Below, in pieces: positions 38,601 through 52,900 of a DNA stretch of 64,000 nucleotides. The notes under the pieces are model-generated. The model was not told the origin of the DNA. It saw only the letters and a program-made list of their open reading frames with translations, and did not search any database. A program made the position numbers and the translations under genes. Within the stretch, counting starts at the first letter, position 1; each line of letters opens with the position of its first letter. This stretch comes from Pipra filicauda (taxonomy: Eukaryota; Chordata; Aves; Passeriformes; Pipridae): the NCBI RefSeq assembly GCF_003945595.2, contig NW_024104320.1, positions 2,649,365-2,713,364 of the forward strand, in the 5' to 3' direction.

Positions 38601-41563
38601 GTGATTTTCCAGCTAGTGAAAACTCAGCCAGGGAGATGCTTCTCTTTATCTCCCAGGGCCATACAGACAGCAGTCCAAGAGTCATTTCCTGTATGCCTAC
38701 AACATCCTGCTTATGAGTCTCAGTGTGTAATGTCTGAGCTTGCAAACAACCTGCAGAAGCCATTGTCTACAAATTTCACAAGTAGAGAAGTCAGGAGATT
38801 GGGATGTATTTGAAATTCAGTGGTGCACAGACATCTTGCTGGCTGCCTACACACTGTGGTTCCCAAGAACACTCCTGTTTTTTGATTCTTCTTGAAGCTT
38901 CTCTTTTACTGACATATCGAAGTTAAAAACTGTTCTTATGTGGGACAATGAAAACCTTTATTTGCAACAGCTTTGCTACAGTTTTCAAGGATGTGTATAT
39001 ATAAAAAATGAGATGGGCTTCTTAGCTGTTTCTTATTTGGGGTTTATCCGGTGTAAAGACAGTTTCAAGGCTATTGTGCAGATACCCCAACCTCTCTTTC
39101 TCCCCAGGTGCAGCAAAGAGCACAGGAGTGTATCAAAGCTCTCAATCTCATTCTTAAAATCAGTTCAGGAGAGGAAGTAACAAATGTACTACATTCAGAC
39201 TTTGACTGGAACAGCCTAAAGGTGAGTGAAAGGTGGCGACTGCATTTTGTTAAACACCTAATAATGCTTCTGGTCTCCCTTTTCCATTTCTAAACTGGTT
39301 CCTGTAAATTATTCTGAAGATCACACTGTAGATCTATGAACATATTCTCAGGTCATCTCAAGCTGGATAGATAGCAATGGAGCTGAAATGATGCTCTTCT
39401 CACTTCAATAGGATCTATTTCCTAAGAAATTATTCCCTTTAAAAAAAAAAGTTTGGGAAAGAAAGTCTCTTACGGCACCTGGATTTTTTTGACAGGATTC
39501 TGTTGATACTAGCAGAATAGCTGTGATGGGACACTCTTTTGGTGGTGCTACAGTTATTGAGAGTCTCAGCAAAGAAATAAGATTCAGGTGAGTATGCAAA
39601 ACAAGGCAAGAGACATTTGGCACTGGAGAGCTCTGGAGCAGAGCACCTTCTCTAGGATCCCCCAGCTACTAATTAGCAACTGAAGCAAAGGTTTGTTTGG
39701 TATGTCTTGCTTTCTCCAGTCATGCTTCTTCCAATTGTGGGGATGTGGTGGAACCTAATAGCTGTATCTTATTATATCAGGATACTGTGGGACCCTGCTG
39801 TCCTGGCAATGGAGACCAACAAATGCAAGAACAGACTAATTCTCTTCCCCCAGAGTAGAAATAATTTTGAAACAAAATGATTCATTAACCTGTTCAGTAT
39901 CAGAGAGAGCTCTTTCCCATGTCTCTTGCAACTCAAAGCATGCTGAGAACTTCCATTAAAAGCTTTCTGCTTCTGTGCCAATATCCAGTTGTTTTTGGCA
40001 GGTGTGGCATTGCCCTCGATGTGTGGATGCTTCCTGTAGGTGATGACATTTACCAGAACAGTGTCCAGCAACCACTGCTTTTTATCAACTCTGAAAAATT
40101 CCAGTGGGCTGATAACATCTTAAAGATTAAGAAGCTCATCTCCAATGACACAAACAAGAAAATGATCACTATCAAGTAAGTGTCCAGGATCCATAATTTC
40201 TGTGGTTGAAGGTGAATCTTTCCTTTCTTGTTGGAGCTGTGCAGTTATATGTAACTGCAGAAAGACAGTCACTAGAGCACAAGTCCTATGAGGAGCAGCT
40301 GAGGGAGCTGGGGGGCTCAGCCTGAAGAGAAGGAGGCTCAAGGGGGAACCCTACCACTCTCTACAACTACCTGAAAGGAGGGTGTAGCCAGGTAGGGGTT
40401 GGTCTCTTCTCCAAGTAAAAAGTGATAGGACAAGAGGAAATGGCCTCAAGTTGTACCAGGGGTGGTTTAGATTGGATATTGGGGAAACTTTCTTCACTGA
40501 AAGGGCTGTCAGGCATTGGAACAGGCTGCCCAGGGAAGTGGAGGAGTCACCATCCCTGGAGGTATTTAAAACTCATGCAGAAGTGGCACTGAGGAACCTG
40601 GTGTATTGGTGGGATTGGCAGTGCTGGTTTAACAGTTGGACTTGATAATCTTAAAGATCTTTTCCAGCCTAAATGCTTCTACGATTCTGTCCTTCCTCAT
40701 GGCCCAGGTTTTTACTGCACACTTAAATGAGCCATACATCTCCCATACTGGGGACAGACCTCTCAAAGCAGCCAGTAACTCCAGGTTTTGAGATACTCCA
40801 AGGTGTGCATTCCTGCCCTGGGTCACAAGTGTTGCATGCATCATCTGAAGACTTTAAATAGCCTTCTGGGGGCAGTTCTGCACTCACCCAGTGAAAGCAG
40901 TGCAGTGGATGGTTCTATCCTGCACCACAGACAAGGAAAACAACTCTATCTTGATGTTTTGCTAAGCCAACGCTTTATTGCCATTGCCGCTGTAGTGACC
41001 TACACTGAGCATGTACGAACCTTCCTCCCTTCTGTGCTTAGTACAGAATTTCCTGCTAATCTTGCATGCTTGTGAGATTAACGTGTTTTATCTTCTGCTA
41101 AAGAAAACAGTGTAAGACACGACTGAAGTCTTTGCATATTTTAATTGCGTGATTTAATGTATTCTTATAAACCTGTTGATCATTTCTGTATTTGCAGGGG
41201 ATCAGTACATCAGAGCTTTCCTGACTTTACCTTTGTAAGTGGAGGAATTATTGCAAGATTTTTCAAATTAAAAGGAGAAATAGATCCAAATGAAGCTATT
41301 GATATCAGCAATCATGCTTCATTGGCCTTCCTGCAGAAACATCTAAGTAAGTATCTGTTTACAGAAAAGAAGTTAGCTCATATTTAATTCCTGTGAAGCT
41401 TTTTATTCAGTTTAAAGCAAGATCAAAACCACTTGGGTTTTATTTCCCCTGTTTTACAGGTCTTAAGAAAGATTTCGATAAGTGGGATTCACTTGTGGAT
41501 GGCATAGGACCCAATGTTATTCCTGGAAGCAATATTGACATATCTCCAGCTGAACCTGAATAA
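32605..41563 (+). CDS. PLA2G7: PLA2G7, platelet-activating factor acetylhydrolase (lipoprotein-associated PLA2)
   Basis: Secreted serine esterase that hydrolyses the sn-2 acetyl or oxidised short acyl chain of PAF and oxidised phospholipids. Proposed coding exons: 32605-32671, 33170-33294, 35892-36042, 36653-36746, 37386-37454, 37884-38031, 39108-39221, 39496-39587, 40002-40175, 41198-41346, 41460-41563. All junction phases agree and give 428 residues (human 441). The lipase motif GHSFGG (Ser270), the Asp in CGIALDVWM (Asp293) and the His in KGSVHQ (His349) form the expected triad. FSHGLGAF, which precedes the catalytic fold, is also kept. The first exon is the weakest call: it fits by ATG, donor and phase, but its 22 residues are Pro/Gly-rich and only weakly signal-peptide-like. 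AATAAA at 41674-41679 marks the 3' end. CR1 fragments lie in introns 2, 4 and 9. Confidence 0.93.
35060..35470 (-). mobile_element. CR1 LINE 3' fragment, antisense
   Basis: 'atggtttggatcggaaggg' and 'ccttccactaggccatgtt' are reverse-complement CR1 3' sequence. It lies in PLA2G7 intron 2. Confidence 0.85.
36948..37060 (-). mobile_element. CR1 LINE 3'-end fragment, antisense
   Basis: Starts 'atcatagaatcatagaatagc', the reverse complement of the CR1 terminal 8-mer repeat, followed by 'gggttggaagggacctt'. It lies in PLA2G7 intron 4. Confidence 0.88.
40265..40690 (+). mobile_element. CR1 LINE 3' fragment
   Basis: It encodes degenerate CR1 C-terminal sequence ([20 protein letters not shown]) and ends with 'gttggacttgataatctt' and 'cttctacgattctgt'. 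It lies in PLA2G7 intron 9, sense to the gene. Confidence 0.9.
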
Positions 41564-41673
41564 GGAATACAAAGAAGTACTGAAAATGCCATGGACATCA
41601 GGACACTAATGCTGGCCAGACATTGCTCAGACATGGGGTGGCATTAAACACCTACACAGCTTTTGGGGTGTGG

Positions 41674-41679
41674 AATAAA
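41674..41679 (+). terminator. PLA2G7 polyadenylation signal
   Basis: AATAAA about 110 bases after the PLA2G7 stop codon, followed by an A-run. Confidence 0.7.
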
Positions 41680-41689
41680 AAAAAAAAAA

Positions 41690-43365
41690 GGCATTAAGTT
41701 ACATTACCATAAAACAAGAGATTTTGGTTCAAATGAGTTAGTAGGATAATAGTGAATGGATAGTAGGATAATACTGAAATACTGCAACAGGGTAACTTCT
41801 GCTTTGTAGGCAGCTTGGGGGAAATCACTTCATGGTAATTTAAATACTCTTTCTGGTTTTGACCTAAGTCAAGTTTGCGGAGAGACAGATTAAGCTCCAA
41901 GGAATACAACTACAGTTCTGCTTACCAAGCTTTAAGTGAGTTTGCATCCAGCAAGCAACCAAAACAAAGCCCCCCCCAAAACCACCACTTTGTCATTTAG
42001 ATAGTTTCAGCTGTACTCTGACAACAGCTGTGAGTTGGGGCAGGTTGTTGCTCCTTCCAGTCAGAAAGGTACCAGTGGAGGGTGGTCTTCAAAACTGCCT
42101 TATTTTAGTAAACCACAGTAAAAGCTACAGGAAATAGTTAAGATCACAGCAGAGAAAGGTGTTTGTTCAGACACAGGACTCCTCGTATGAACTTGATCCA
42201 CTTAAATGTAAGATCTGTGTTTAGTGCCATACCTAGAGAATATTTCTATTCCAAAAGCTTCTGAATTGGTCACTCTTGTTGTAGCACCTGTAATTCCCTT
42301 TGGGCAAAGCTCCAGGCAGTTCCTCTCTTGTTAATGTCTGTTACCACTATCACACAGCCTGCAGGTGAAATTATAGAGATGTGGCACCTGTAAAGCTCCC
42401 TTTACATGGTCCTTGTTAGCACTGCTTGATCTCCTGAGGTCTCCCATGGTACTAATTCTCCCCTGATATTCATCTTTGTCCAGGTACAGTGCTGTCTGTA
42501 GCTGACAGAGAAGCAGCTGGCTCCCACTGACAGAGAGCAATGGTAATACCTGGACAAACAGTGTCAGCAGCCACCTGGTCAGCCTTGTTTAAGGCTGTCA
42601 TTTTTGGATCAGAAGTCTCTGAATCTGCCCCATGGGAAGGGTGTCTTAATTATGTTCATTTCAAAATGAGGTTACAAACAAAACTGAAGCAAGCAGCACA
42701 AGCAAAGCAATTAACAGTGTAATTAAATGTTACATAATCTGTGATCTTAAAATGAGATTGCAACCTAAGACCTGTCCTTCAAAATTTAATGAAGTTCTTT
42801 CCAACCTACCACCATGTATTGTCTTTATTAAGCAATTAAAGATGTGTTTGTCTTACTGAGTCAGCACCAACACCTGAAACCTACTGTGAGACAGCCAGAC
42901 TGACACTATCAGCCAGCCTGCATTCCTAATCCATATGGCAGCATGAAAAAATCCACAGCTTCTGAAGAGGAGGAAAAAGCTATGCTATATAGGAGCATGG
43001 AACACTGCTATAAAATAAAATCCCCTTTTCAACACCTGAGGAGGAGATTAAAAGGCGAGATCTCCTTTGAACAGCTGCAGGTTAAGTCCTTACACTGCTG
43101 TACCAGTGTAGCAGTGACACCATTCTATTGGGTCATCTTCATATTTATTGGAAAAGCTTCATCTTCAATTAGTGAAATTGGAATAACTTCAATTAATTAT
43201 GTGCAATTAATGTTTCTAATTATTCACCATAGCTCACAGTGCTCTAGAGAGCTGGTTAAGGTCAAAACAGAACTAGGGACTGCAGAACAGCACCCACACA
43301 GCATTTATGCTTATGCATAGGGAACAGACACAAGTCAGTAAAAAAACACATTAACAAACCAGTAT
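41690..43365. other. Intergenic DNA between convergent PLA2G7 and TDRD6
   Basis: No gene or clear repeat recognised. The two genes end towards each other across this 1.7 kb. Confidence 0.5.
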
Positions 43366-43379
43366 ATGTCAGCCAAAGC

Positions 43380-43385
43380 TTTATT
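43380..43385 (-). terminator. Probable TDRD6 polyadenylation signal
   Basis: TTTATT on the plus strand (AATAAA on the minus strand), 600 bases beyond the proposed TDRD6 stop codon. Confidence 0.5.
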
Positions 43386-43983
43386 CTAGCTTCTTCCATT
43401 GCTTTAGAACAGCACCAAATGCAAGATTCCAACCCAAAACAACTGTATTTCCCAATGGAGGAAAAAAACCCTTCCTCCCCCCACCACACCCCTGCAAAAA
43501 TACCCTCAATTTTTTTTTTTTTGGAGGAAAAAAACCCATGTAACAACATAACTTTTGCTTTCCAAAAGCAAACATCAGCAAGCAGTGCTGTACAACAAAT
43601 AGCATATACAGAAACTCATAAGAAGCCTTTTTTGAACAACCACCCACCTTAATACAAGAACTCGATACAAGTCAGTGCACCCACACACAATAAGAAATGC
43701 CAGTCAAGAGGCAAACTTCTTTCATAAAGAAAGTACAGTTATGAGAAACAAGCTAACAATAACAGTCTACCAACAACAGCTGTAGGAAAAAAGCTGACAA
43801 TAAGTCTACCATCAACACTTCTTTGACAAGGAAGTGCAGTAGTGACAAGCATTTGGTCAGTTAGGGAGAAAAAAAAATACTCAATGCTTGGCTTGCATTC
43901 TTGTTCCCATGAACACATTTTCATGTGAATGTTTGGCACACAGGCACTTAATCAGTTTCATGTGGTGAACACGTCACTTGGTT

Positions 43984-46900
43984 TCAGCAAAGCTGGAGGG
44001 CACGGGTATCTTCAACTAAATCACAACTGCGGCCGGTTTGCTTTTCTACAGGGAATAAACACAGATTAGACCCAACAAGATGTGTCTATAAGTGTATATA
44101 AATGCATTATCATCTAAAGTCAGAGCTCTACAGGGCTTCAGACTAAATATTATCAACATATTGGACCATATTAGAAGACTACAGTTACAAAAAGATGAAA
44201 GAGCAGACCTGCCCAAAAGATGAAGCAGCAGTGCTCCCAGATTCCAGTTATGAGTTCAAGTCACTCCACCCCTCATTGGGCTTGGCATACAGCACTGCAG
44301 GAGTTTTTGCATCCTGTGGATCAGGTACCTTCCACTCAAACTGCCTTTCCAGGCAGTGGCACACATGTGCAGCAAGATCCAGCTCCGTGACATGTGGTTG
44401 CACCACCTTAGCTCACATCTCCTGTGCTGCTGCTGAGAGGGCGAACATACTAATTCCATGTAAAGTGTTCAAGAACAGACAATGGGCAAATCTGGACAAT
44501 AATATTTAGCAACCAAATAAGGGAAAACAACTAAAATGAAGAGGTAAAAACTATAAAAGTATTATCAAAACCACAAAATCAAGAATAATTCTGCATCTAG
44601 GTGATGCAATTGGGGGAGAATTTGTAGATTCACCATTTTAACATTTTAATCAAGTTCTTTTAACTGCCTTTTTTTTGCTTAACAGGCAACTAGATCTCTA
44701 TTGCAGGCTTCATTATTTGCTACCCATAAACCAGTCAGCTTTCAGTACAGTTGTACTGAAATATAATTACCAATTCAATCTCTGAAAGCACATATGCTAT
44801 CTCTACTTAAACTCAGTTCAGTCTTCATCAGGCAACCACAGAAACAAGTTGCCCAGACAGGTTTTGGAGTCTCCATCCTTGGATAGATTCCAGACCTGTC
44901 AGTAAGGTTCTTAGCAACCTCATCTTGTTGACCCTGCTTTCAGCAGCTCCAAAGGCCCCTTTCAACCAGAACTGCCCTACAATTCCATAGATTATAACCA
45001 GAAAGAACCTGTACTATTTATTTGGTGCACTGATTACCAGTAACACATCAAAATTTTTAAGAAACAATAAAGATGTACATGCACTATTCACAAACAACTA
45101 AGATGGTATTATTATGGGTTTAGATTTATTATGGGATCTATTATGGGATTGGGACACTCAAATCCCAAACTAAATGCTTGGTTAGTCTGCCTAGCAGTCA
45201 CTCACTCTGCCTCAGAAACATGAGCAAGAACAGCATGCTAATGGCAGACGCTCAAAACCCTACCAAAAATTATAGCTTGGGTGAACCATCCAAGAACAAG
45301 CTCTTCCAAGAGGCTCAATCCATCAGGTGAATAAATAATTATTAAACTGATTTCCAATCCAGACAGAGTAGCAGCTCTCATTGCATGTAGTCACCCCTAA
45401 ACTGACAGTACATAAGCTAATGCTACTAAGAAAATCTCAACAACAGTATCAACTACATAAATTAAAATCAGTGTTTTAACTGTGTTTTCTAAAATAAAAC
45501 ATTTTCTAGAAAATTAGAAAACATCTCAACACCAAATACACAACCCATTTGGGAGGTTTCAGGTACACTTACCATGAAGCAAGGACTCCTCTGATAAGGA
45601 CTGGAAGTTTTCTGTTGCAGAGGTTAATACCTATACAAAAAGGGATCTTCTTAGGAAGCTGGCACTGTTGCTAAGACATCCACTGAAGTGCTTCCTTTAA
45701 TACTAGACTAACTTTTTACATCAGCACTACTGGACTCCTACTTACCACTGATTTCCCCCCTTATAACTCACTATATTAGGTTTCCTGCCCCCTTTTTGCT
45801 TTATTCAGAAACTGCATGTGAAGAACAAACTGGAAATTCATTCTGTTATCACCACAGCATGGCTGATGACCTGAGCTTTGGGTTCTAGACACGACTTTTT
45901 CATGGTAGGTACTTCATGAAGAACACTGGTGAAAACCTTACTATTCTTTCCTAATTCATAATAGAAGTATTTTTCATGATTTACCAGTTAGTTAGCACCC
46001 TTTCTGAAAACCAGTACTGTCCTACCCAGTCCACTACCACACTGCCATACCTCAGATGATCTGCAAGCTGAGTCAGGAATACCGTTCCAGACGTTCTCAG
46101 GAGCCACAATTTCCTCGTTGCCACTGGACAGATTCAAGACCTGCAGAGAGGGAGCCAAAGTGTATCTAGCACAGCAGCAATACACTCAGCAAATAAAACA
46201 CTGCAGTGGGAAAACACAACTGAGGACTCCCTGCCTTTAGAAGGTTTTGAGAAGTCTGGATCTTGCAAGGAAGAGCAAGTTAATCTCTAAAAAAACTGAA
46301 TATAACTACTGAATCTGTTCAAGGCTCTTCTGGACTTCTAAGCTAAGTATCGTGAGAAACAAAGGCTGTAAAAATACCTACTAGATCAGAACCAGAAGAA
46401 AGCTGGTGAAATAATAATACATAATAGACACTGAACCTCATCTGAATACAGCTGAGGTTAGTTTTAGATACCCAAGGGATCTACTAGCAAAAGAGCTGGC
46501 TTCCACAATCTCAGGCATTCAATCTTCCAAAAAGTTGCTTTTCTGTAAAGATCTTTTGGATTTGCAACCTTAATTATAACTTAAAGGTCATTTTATCCAA
46601 GTATGACATCTGTGATGCGTGTACATAGACACACACTCCCCTTGAACTGAAGGAAGGCTTCCGATTCATCCCATAGCATAAAGAGCAGTAGAACAAGGCA
46701 GCTCCCTAGATTATCCTCTACTGTTAAAGTTAACTCTCACTAAAGTTAACTCCCACTGTTAAAGTTAACAGCCACTAACGTAGTACACATTCCGCTGAAG
46801 CAGGAATAGTCTTGGATTCATTATTATATACAGTATAGTTCAAGTTTCTTCCCGAAGTTCTGCTGTTGTAGCACTAATTCCTCAAAGCACCAGTAAAATA

Positions 46901-49900
46901 GTACCAGGTTTCATGAGCATTTAATGGCAAAACAGCTCCACAGCAGAACATTAATTCGCCGGCCAGATAGAACCATGCATATGAGTGTGCATCTCAATCT
47001 GGAGTCACCTCCTTCAATATTCCCAGTCAATACAAGGGAATAAGATGTGAAGGGAATATCAAGTGTTGGCATGTAGCATCCAACTCTATTTGAGACACTT
47101 CTGTTTCTGTGTAGCCTATTATAGAGTGAAGATCTAAAATATTCAATATTAAAATATTTAGAGGAAGACTACAGAAGGGCCAGATCTTAAGAAGGCAGAA
47201 AGAATATTCAAACCATACTTACCCTAGTACCTTTTTCAGATATCTCCAAAATGCGAGCCTCACACCACTGGAGGGAGGTCCACACCACACATTTGGAACC
47301 AACATCAAAGCCCTTCAGATTACAAGGATATTCAGGGTGTGCTACAAGAAAATATGACATATCAATGAAGGAGGAAGAAAAAAAACCAAACAAACACATA
47401 AAGTTCCCAAAAAATCACCCCTCAAAAAACCTAAGATGCCTCACAACACTGCTCCCCTGCCCCCCTCCAACTACTTACTTTATGTTTGAAAGCTAAAATT
47501 TGTCATCCTGAACAGTCTTGCAAATGTATTTCATGTTCTGAAATAGATTTCCAATCAAAATCATTTCTCTCCCCAGGTAAGATTAGTTGCTGTTACACTG
47601 TCACGTTAAACATGAGATACTACACTTAGTCTGCTGTCCTTAACCCATCAAAGCATACTGACATTAACGCTAATATGTTAACTTATTAGGAAATAAAAAT
47701 TAGGTTTCTACAAGAAAGCTATTCTCATGTCTCAGTGAGCACAACATTTTGATTATTTAACTTCTCAAAATCAGGTAATTTACCTGCACTGCAGTCAGCC
47801 AAGTTCTCGTGTTGCTTTTCTTCTTCTTCATCCCCAGACTTACAGCCTGATGACTGCACATGCGTATTTCCACACTCTTTAAATGAGTCAGTCAAGTCTT
47901 GTTTCATCCACTCTTCCACACAGTCATCTTGCTGCTTCTGCCTCCCCTTACGTTTCTTAACTTTGTAGTCACATGATTTTACAGGGAAAACAGGCCTCTG
48001 ATCCACTGAGTCTTTCGTGAGAAATGAAAGCTGACTTCCACTGTTTGCAGAATTCTGCAGCACAGAATGTTCCAGCTCTAACAAGTCCTCCTCCCTGTCT
48101 TCCTGAGAAGGCTGAACATCAGGCAGCACCAGTTCCAGAAAGTGCCCAAACTTGGCACTTACCACTGACTGCTTGTCATGGGTCTTCAGGTCCAGTTGTT
48201 TCTCAGGTCTACCACCAGATGATGACAGCTTTAGGGGAGGAGCATCTGCTTCCATCCAATCACCTAGCAGATCATCTGCCTGATGAATTCCAGACAAATT
48301 CACTTTCAGTTTCTTTGGGTTCCCTCCCAAAGAAGGCTGAACATCAGGCGGAATCGGCTCTTCTGACTTCTTTCCATCACTAACTGAAGGCACCAGGTTT
48401 TCTTTCTCATTAAGTAATGTTAAAATTTCAAGAAAGTTCAGAGCTGCCAACTCTCCTGTCTCCTCACTACAAACTGGCAGCTCCAGCAACTCCTGTTCCA
48501 ACACTGTCTCTCTTGCTTCACTGCCTGATGCTGTCTGCACTTCAAGTGACTTTGTTTCCAGGGCTTCCTTTGTTTCTTCACTGAAGGACGACTTGGCTGA
48601 AAGTGCCTCTAGATCCAGCAGGAACTCTTTTAGATCATCATACGAATAGTGCATTTCTAATGGATCCAGTTCTACTAACATCCCTGTTCCATTGCTGGAA
48701 GATGGCTGTGCCTGGAGCACTGGCAATTGCTGCAGCTCTTCTGGTTTGTTTCCTAGAAAGAGGCTGGCTGCTGAAGCACTGCCCATCAGTTCTGCTTGCA
48801 GCCCAGCATCCTCTCCAAACAGTACTTCAGACAGTTCTTGTTCTGAAGCTGTCACTTCGCTCCCTGAAATGTGAGGGCTGCAGCATCTCATTGGTTCTAG
48901 TAACATACTGTTATCACTATCGCCTTCAGACAGAGGTACTTCTTTATCAAAACTGTTCTGATGCTCTGCTGTTTCATATCCATCATCAACGTTCCCACTG
49001 GCAGCTCCCACTGACACATTTGCTTCTGCAGTTTCTAAGCACTCAGAAGTTACACCCAGGAAAGGTTCAGAACAAAGTAGAGCACTTCCTTCCTGAGCTA
49101 ATCCACAAACAGCAGTAGTTTCTCTTTCAAGACAAAGACCCATATCACTGCTTGAACTACTATTTTCCTTTAAGAGGTTGTCAAGACTTGAGAAAGCACT
49201 GTCACCAGTTCCTTTATTAGCCTTCCAAAAAGGCTTCATCTCTTCATTAATACTATTGCCAGAAGCTTCCAGCTTGACAACACAGAGAGGAACTTCAGAA
49301 TCTTTATCTTTCCGAGTCTCTACTACTTCAGCTTCTAATACAAGGTCTGCAGTCATATCATAAAACTTCTGATTTGCTTCACTAAGCCATGAGCCCTCTG
49401 AAGGACTGAAACCTGACAGACAGCAAGCAAATGCCTGACCAGGTACTCTGAGCAGTTCACATGGAATCTGTCGGACCATCTCCATGCCAACAGCTTCCTG
49501 GCTTCCATAATCCACATGTCGAACGACTACACTGTCACCTTTTACACTGATGATCTGAGCTCTGTAGAACCATCCATCTTGACTGTATTTTGCTAGACAC
49601 GTATGACCACTTTTAATACAAGATATTCTGCCATCATTCAAAGAGCTCAGTCCAAGCTTTTCAGCTTCCTCTATTTTTTTGTCAATGTAGCTCAAGTGTT
49701 CAGTATCAGCACTATGACACCAGAAGTATTCTGGGCCATTTACTACCGTGATGTAAATTTTTAAAGTCTGACCTGCCTCTGGAAACTTCCAGATAAATGA
49801 TTTACAATCACAGGAAATCTCACTTGGTGCCTGAGGAGGCAAAGGCTCACATGAAGTTATGATGTCACTGTTCTCTCTTTTATCAATTATTTCAGTTGAA

Positions 49901-52900
49901 CAAGATCTCTCTGTACTTGCAAGATCATTAGGTAAATCCACTGTTATTATACCTTGATGGTCACTGAGAATAACTTCCCATTTATCTTCAACCTTTTCTA
50001 CAAATTCACATGACAGCAGGATTTCACTTGTTCTCTTGGTGAAGTAAAGCACTGTTTTCTCTGCCCAGTCTGTATTTTTTTTGCACTTAAGTCCACCTAG
50101 GAAGCAGTGAATGCTTATTGCTGGAATAGATGACAAGTCCTCAGGGAGCCTGCGGGCTTGATGAACAGTAATTACTGAAGTATCACCATAATCAATATAG
50201 TGTACCCTTATCGAATTGTCAGAAGTCTTCTCTTTTACTGCAGCTCTATACCACAGGTTGTCTTCTGAATAAACAGCACTGATTAAATCTCCTGCTTGGA
50301 AAAATTGTCCACAAGGATTCTTCGCTGGTGTCCCATTGTTTAAACTTTCCAAAATGCTGTTAAGCTGAACCTCATCACTCCCTAATTGAACATAAAAATC
50401 CAGTGGATCATTGACATAAGACACATACACTAACGTTTTAAGAGCTGGCACTATCTTCTGTTGTGGTAGATCAGACACATTTTTAAGCATTACACACCTG
50501 CCTTCAGCACCAGATTTAATATCTGACAGTGTATCCATCTGGATAGGGAGCAGAGACTCCTCCCCTGCTTTACTTAACAAAATAGCATCCTTTTTACTGC
50601 TAAGCATTTCATCAGATTCTAGTAATCCAGATGCCAGATCTCCCTTGCTAGAGGGCTGGAAAAGGTTTACATCTTCTTTGAAGTGCCTTTTGCTCCCTTG
50701 TCCTCCCTGAGCTTCAGATCCACATTTTTTGCTTTCAAGAGGCCTCCCTGCATTTAAAGGGGACACTGCAGTCTCATTCACATCTGCATTTCTAGAGCAC
50801 CGAGTCTCACTTTCTACATGACCACACAGTCTTGTGTTGTTTAGGCTTAGCTCCTTCAGTTTTGTATTAATTTGAGTATTACTATCAAACAATTCAACCA
50901 GCAGTGTATTATCAGAGTCCTTTGCTACTACTATTGCTTTTAATTGCCTTTCTAGGACAGCTTCCTTAAACCATGTTGCAGCTTCTTTGGAAACAGAAGA
51001 TACATCAGATATGGAACATTTTATGGCCTGCATTGGCACAAGCAGGATATCAGAAGCATCACTGGGTAAAGGAAGCAGATCGTCTTTCTCTACGGTCTCT
51101 GTGTTCCCAAAATCCACAAAGAAGACTTTTGCCTTAGGTTGTGTTTCCATAATTACTCCCCTGTACCACTGACTGTCAGCATACCTTGCTAGGCACAAGC
51201 TCCCAGACGTTCTCAAGGTTCCCGTGCTGGTCATTGTTTCACTCAGGCGACTGATGTTATCAGCCAGCTGTGCTAAGGTATCTGCACATCTTTCAAGCTG
51301 GCAATAAAACGTCCATGGATCCTCAATGTGTGTAATATAAACTTCTTCCTCACTCCCAATTTTGATACCATGATTAGAATAATAGTAAGAATGAAGCTGA
51401 ACCAAGGATGCCAGATGCTTTTGAGGAAATAAAGGTTTGGCTACACCTCTCTGAGTCAGAAACTGGCAAGCACTCTGAAAAGGTGTTACTAAATCTACGA
51501 TGTTAAACAGGTCCCTATTTATTGAAGCCAAGGCAAATATTGTACACTTCAGTTCAAGTTCAGATGACGAATTAACAACAAACTGCTGAAAAGTATTAAT
51601 CGCTTCTTCTTCCCAAGCAAAAGGATTCTGACCATTGGGTTGGATTAAGTTGTAAAGGCTGCACCTGAAAGCCTGAGCCTCCAACCTAAGGAAGCGCTCA
51701 TCAATTGCACGGAGGTTTGACAGGTACACCTGCTCTCTGTTGCCATAGTCAACATAGACAACTTCCACTTTTTCCGCACAAAGTGCTTCACTAACAATTA
51801 AAGCCCTGTACCATTTCTTATCCTTTGAGTACTGGGCTAAACACACGAGATTTGGCCAAACATGTGGCTGGGATGAATTCTTACAGTGCTCCTGAATTTC
51901 ATCCATTAGTAACTCAAGGTCACGGCTATTTCTACTCAACTGACACCAGAAAACACTAGGATTTTCAACGTATGACAAAATAACACTAACAGTACTTCCC
52001 ACTTCTAAGTGGCCTCCACAAGAATAACCTGGCTTAATTTCCACATAATTCTGTCTCAAAGACACGTGCAAGTTTCCCTTGCCCTTATATTCCTGAGCAG
52101 GAAGAGATTCACAACTTTTAGAACTGTGAATGGCTGCAACAGGGCTCTCTCTGACCATCACAGTGATGTCAGGATCAACTGCTCTATCATTGCTCTTTAG
52201 AGCAGACTCTTCTCTAAGCCTCTTCTCTGCATTTATTTGTTTTTCCTCTGCACTAGTTGCTAGGGAAGAGGCCTGTGTCACAGCCTTTTCATCTGAATTC
52301 TGGAGAGTCTTGGGTATTTCACACCTCTGGTATTCAGCATAACCTCCCTGGGCCATGAGTTTACTTACTCTTTTCTCTCCTAACTGGGTCTGGTCAAAAA
52401 TTTCAACCATGTATTTGTCACCCTTCAAACTCAAAAACCAAACCTTCAGTCCCTTGTTCAGCACAATCTCCCGGAACGCAGACACAGAGGCTTCACTCCA
52501 AGCCCCTCTCAGAGGGGAGACACCTGCCAAACAACACTTCAGAGCTAGAGCAGGGACTTCCCTGAACCGAGGAAGCAGGTCCTTCACTGCACACCGATCC
52601 ACAGTTTCCGTACTGCCCCTGTCCACCAGGTGTATTTCCACCCCACTGTCCAGCACCCTGGTGACCACCGCTCGATAAAAGCCACCCTCGTTCCCACTGG
52701 CACAACAAAGGGATCCAGGGTGTGGGTCCCACCCAGCACCATCCAGCTTCGTGGCATGGGAGTAGAAATTCCACATGCACTGCCTCAGCTGCCTGAAAAG
52801 CTGGTGGTGTTCATTGAGCTGCAGCCAGAACTCAGATGGATCTCGGAGGTAGGAGACCTGTGCACTGTAGAACACACAGGTCTTTAGCTGTACACCAGGT

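Noticed and set aside
48603..49118. 171-codon plus-strand open frame inside TDRD6
   Set aside because: Antisense shadow of the TDRD6 giant exon without homology.
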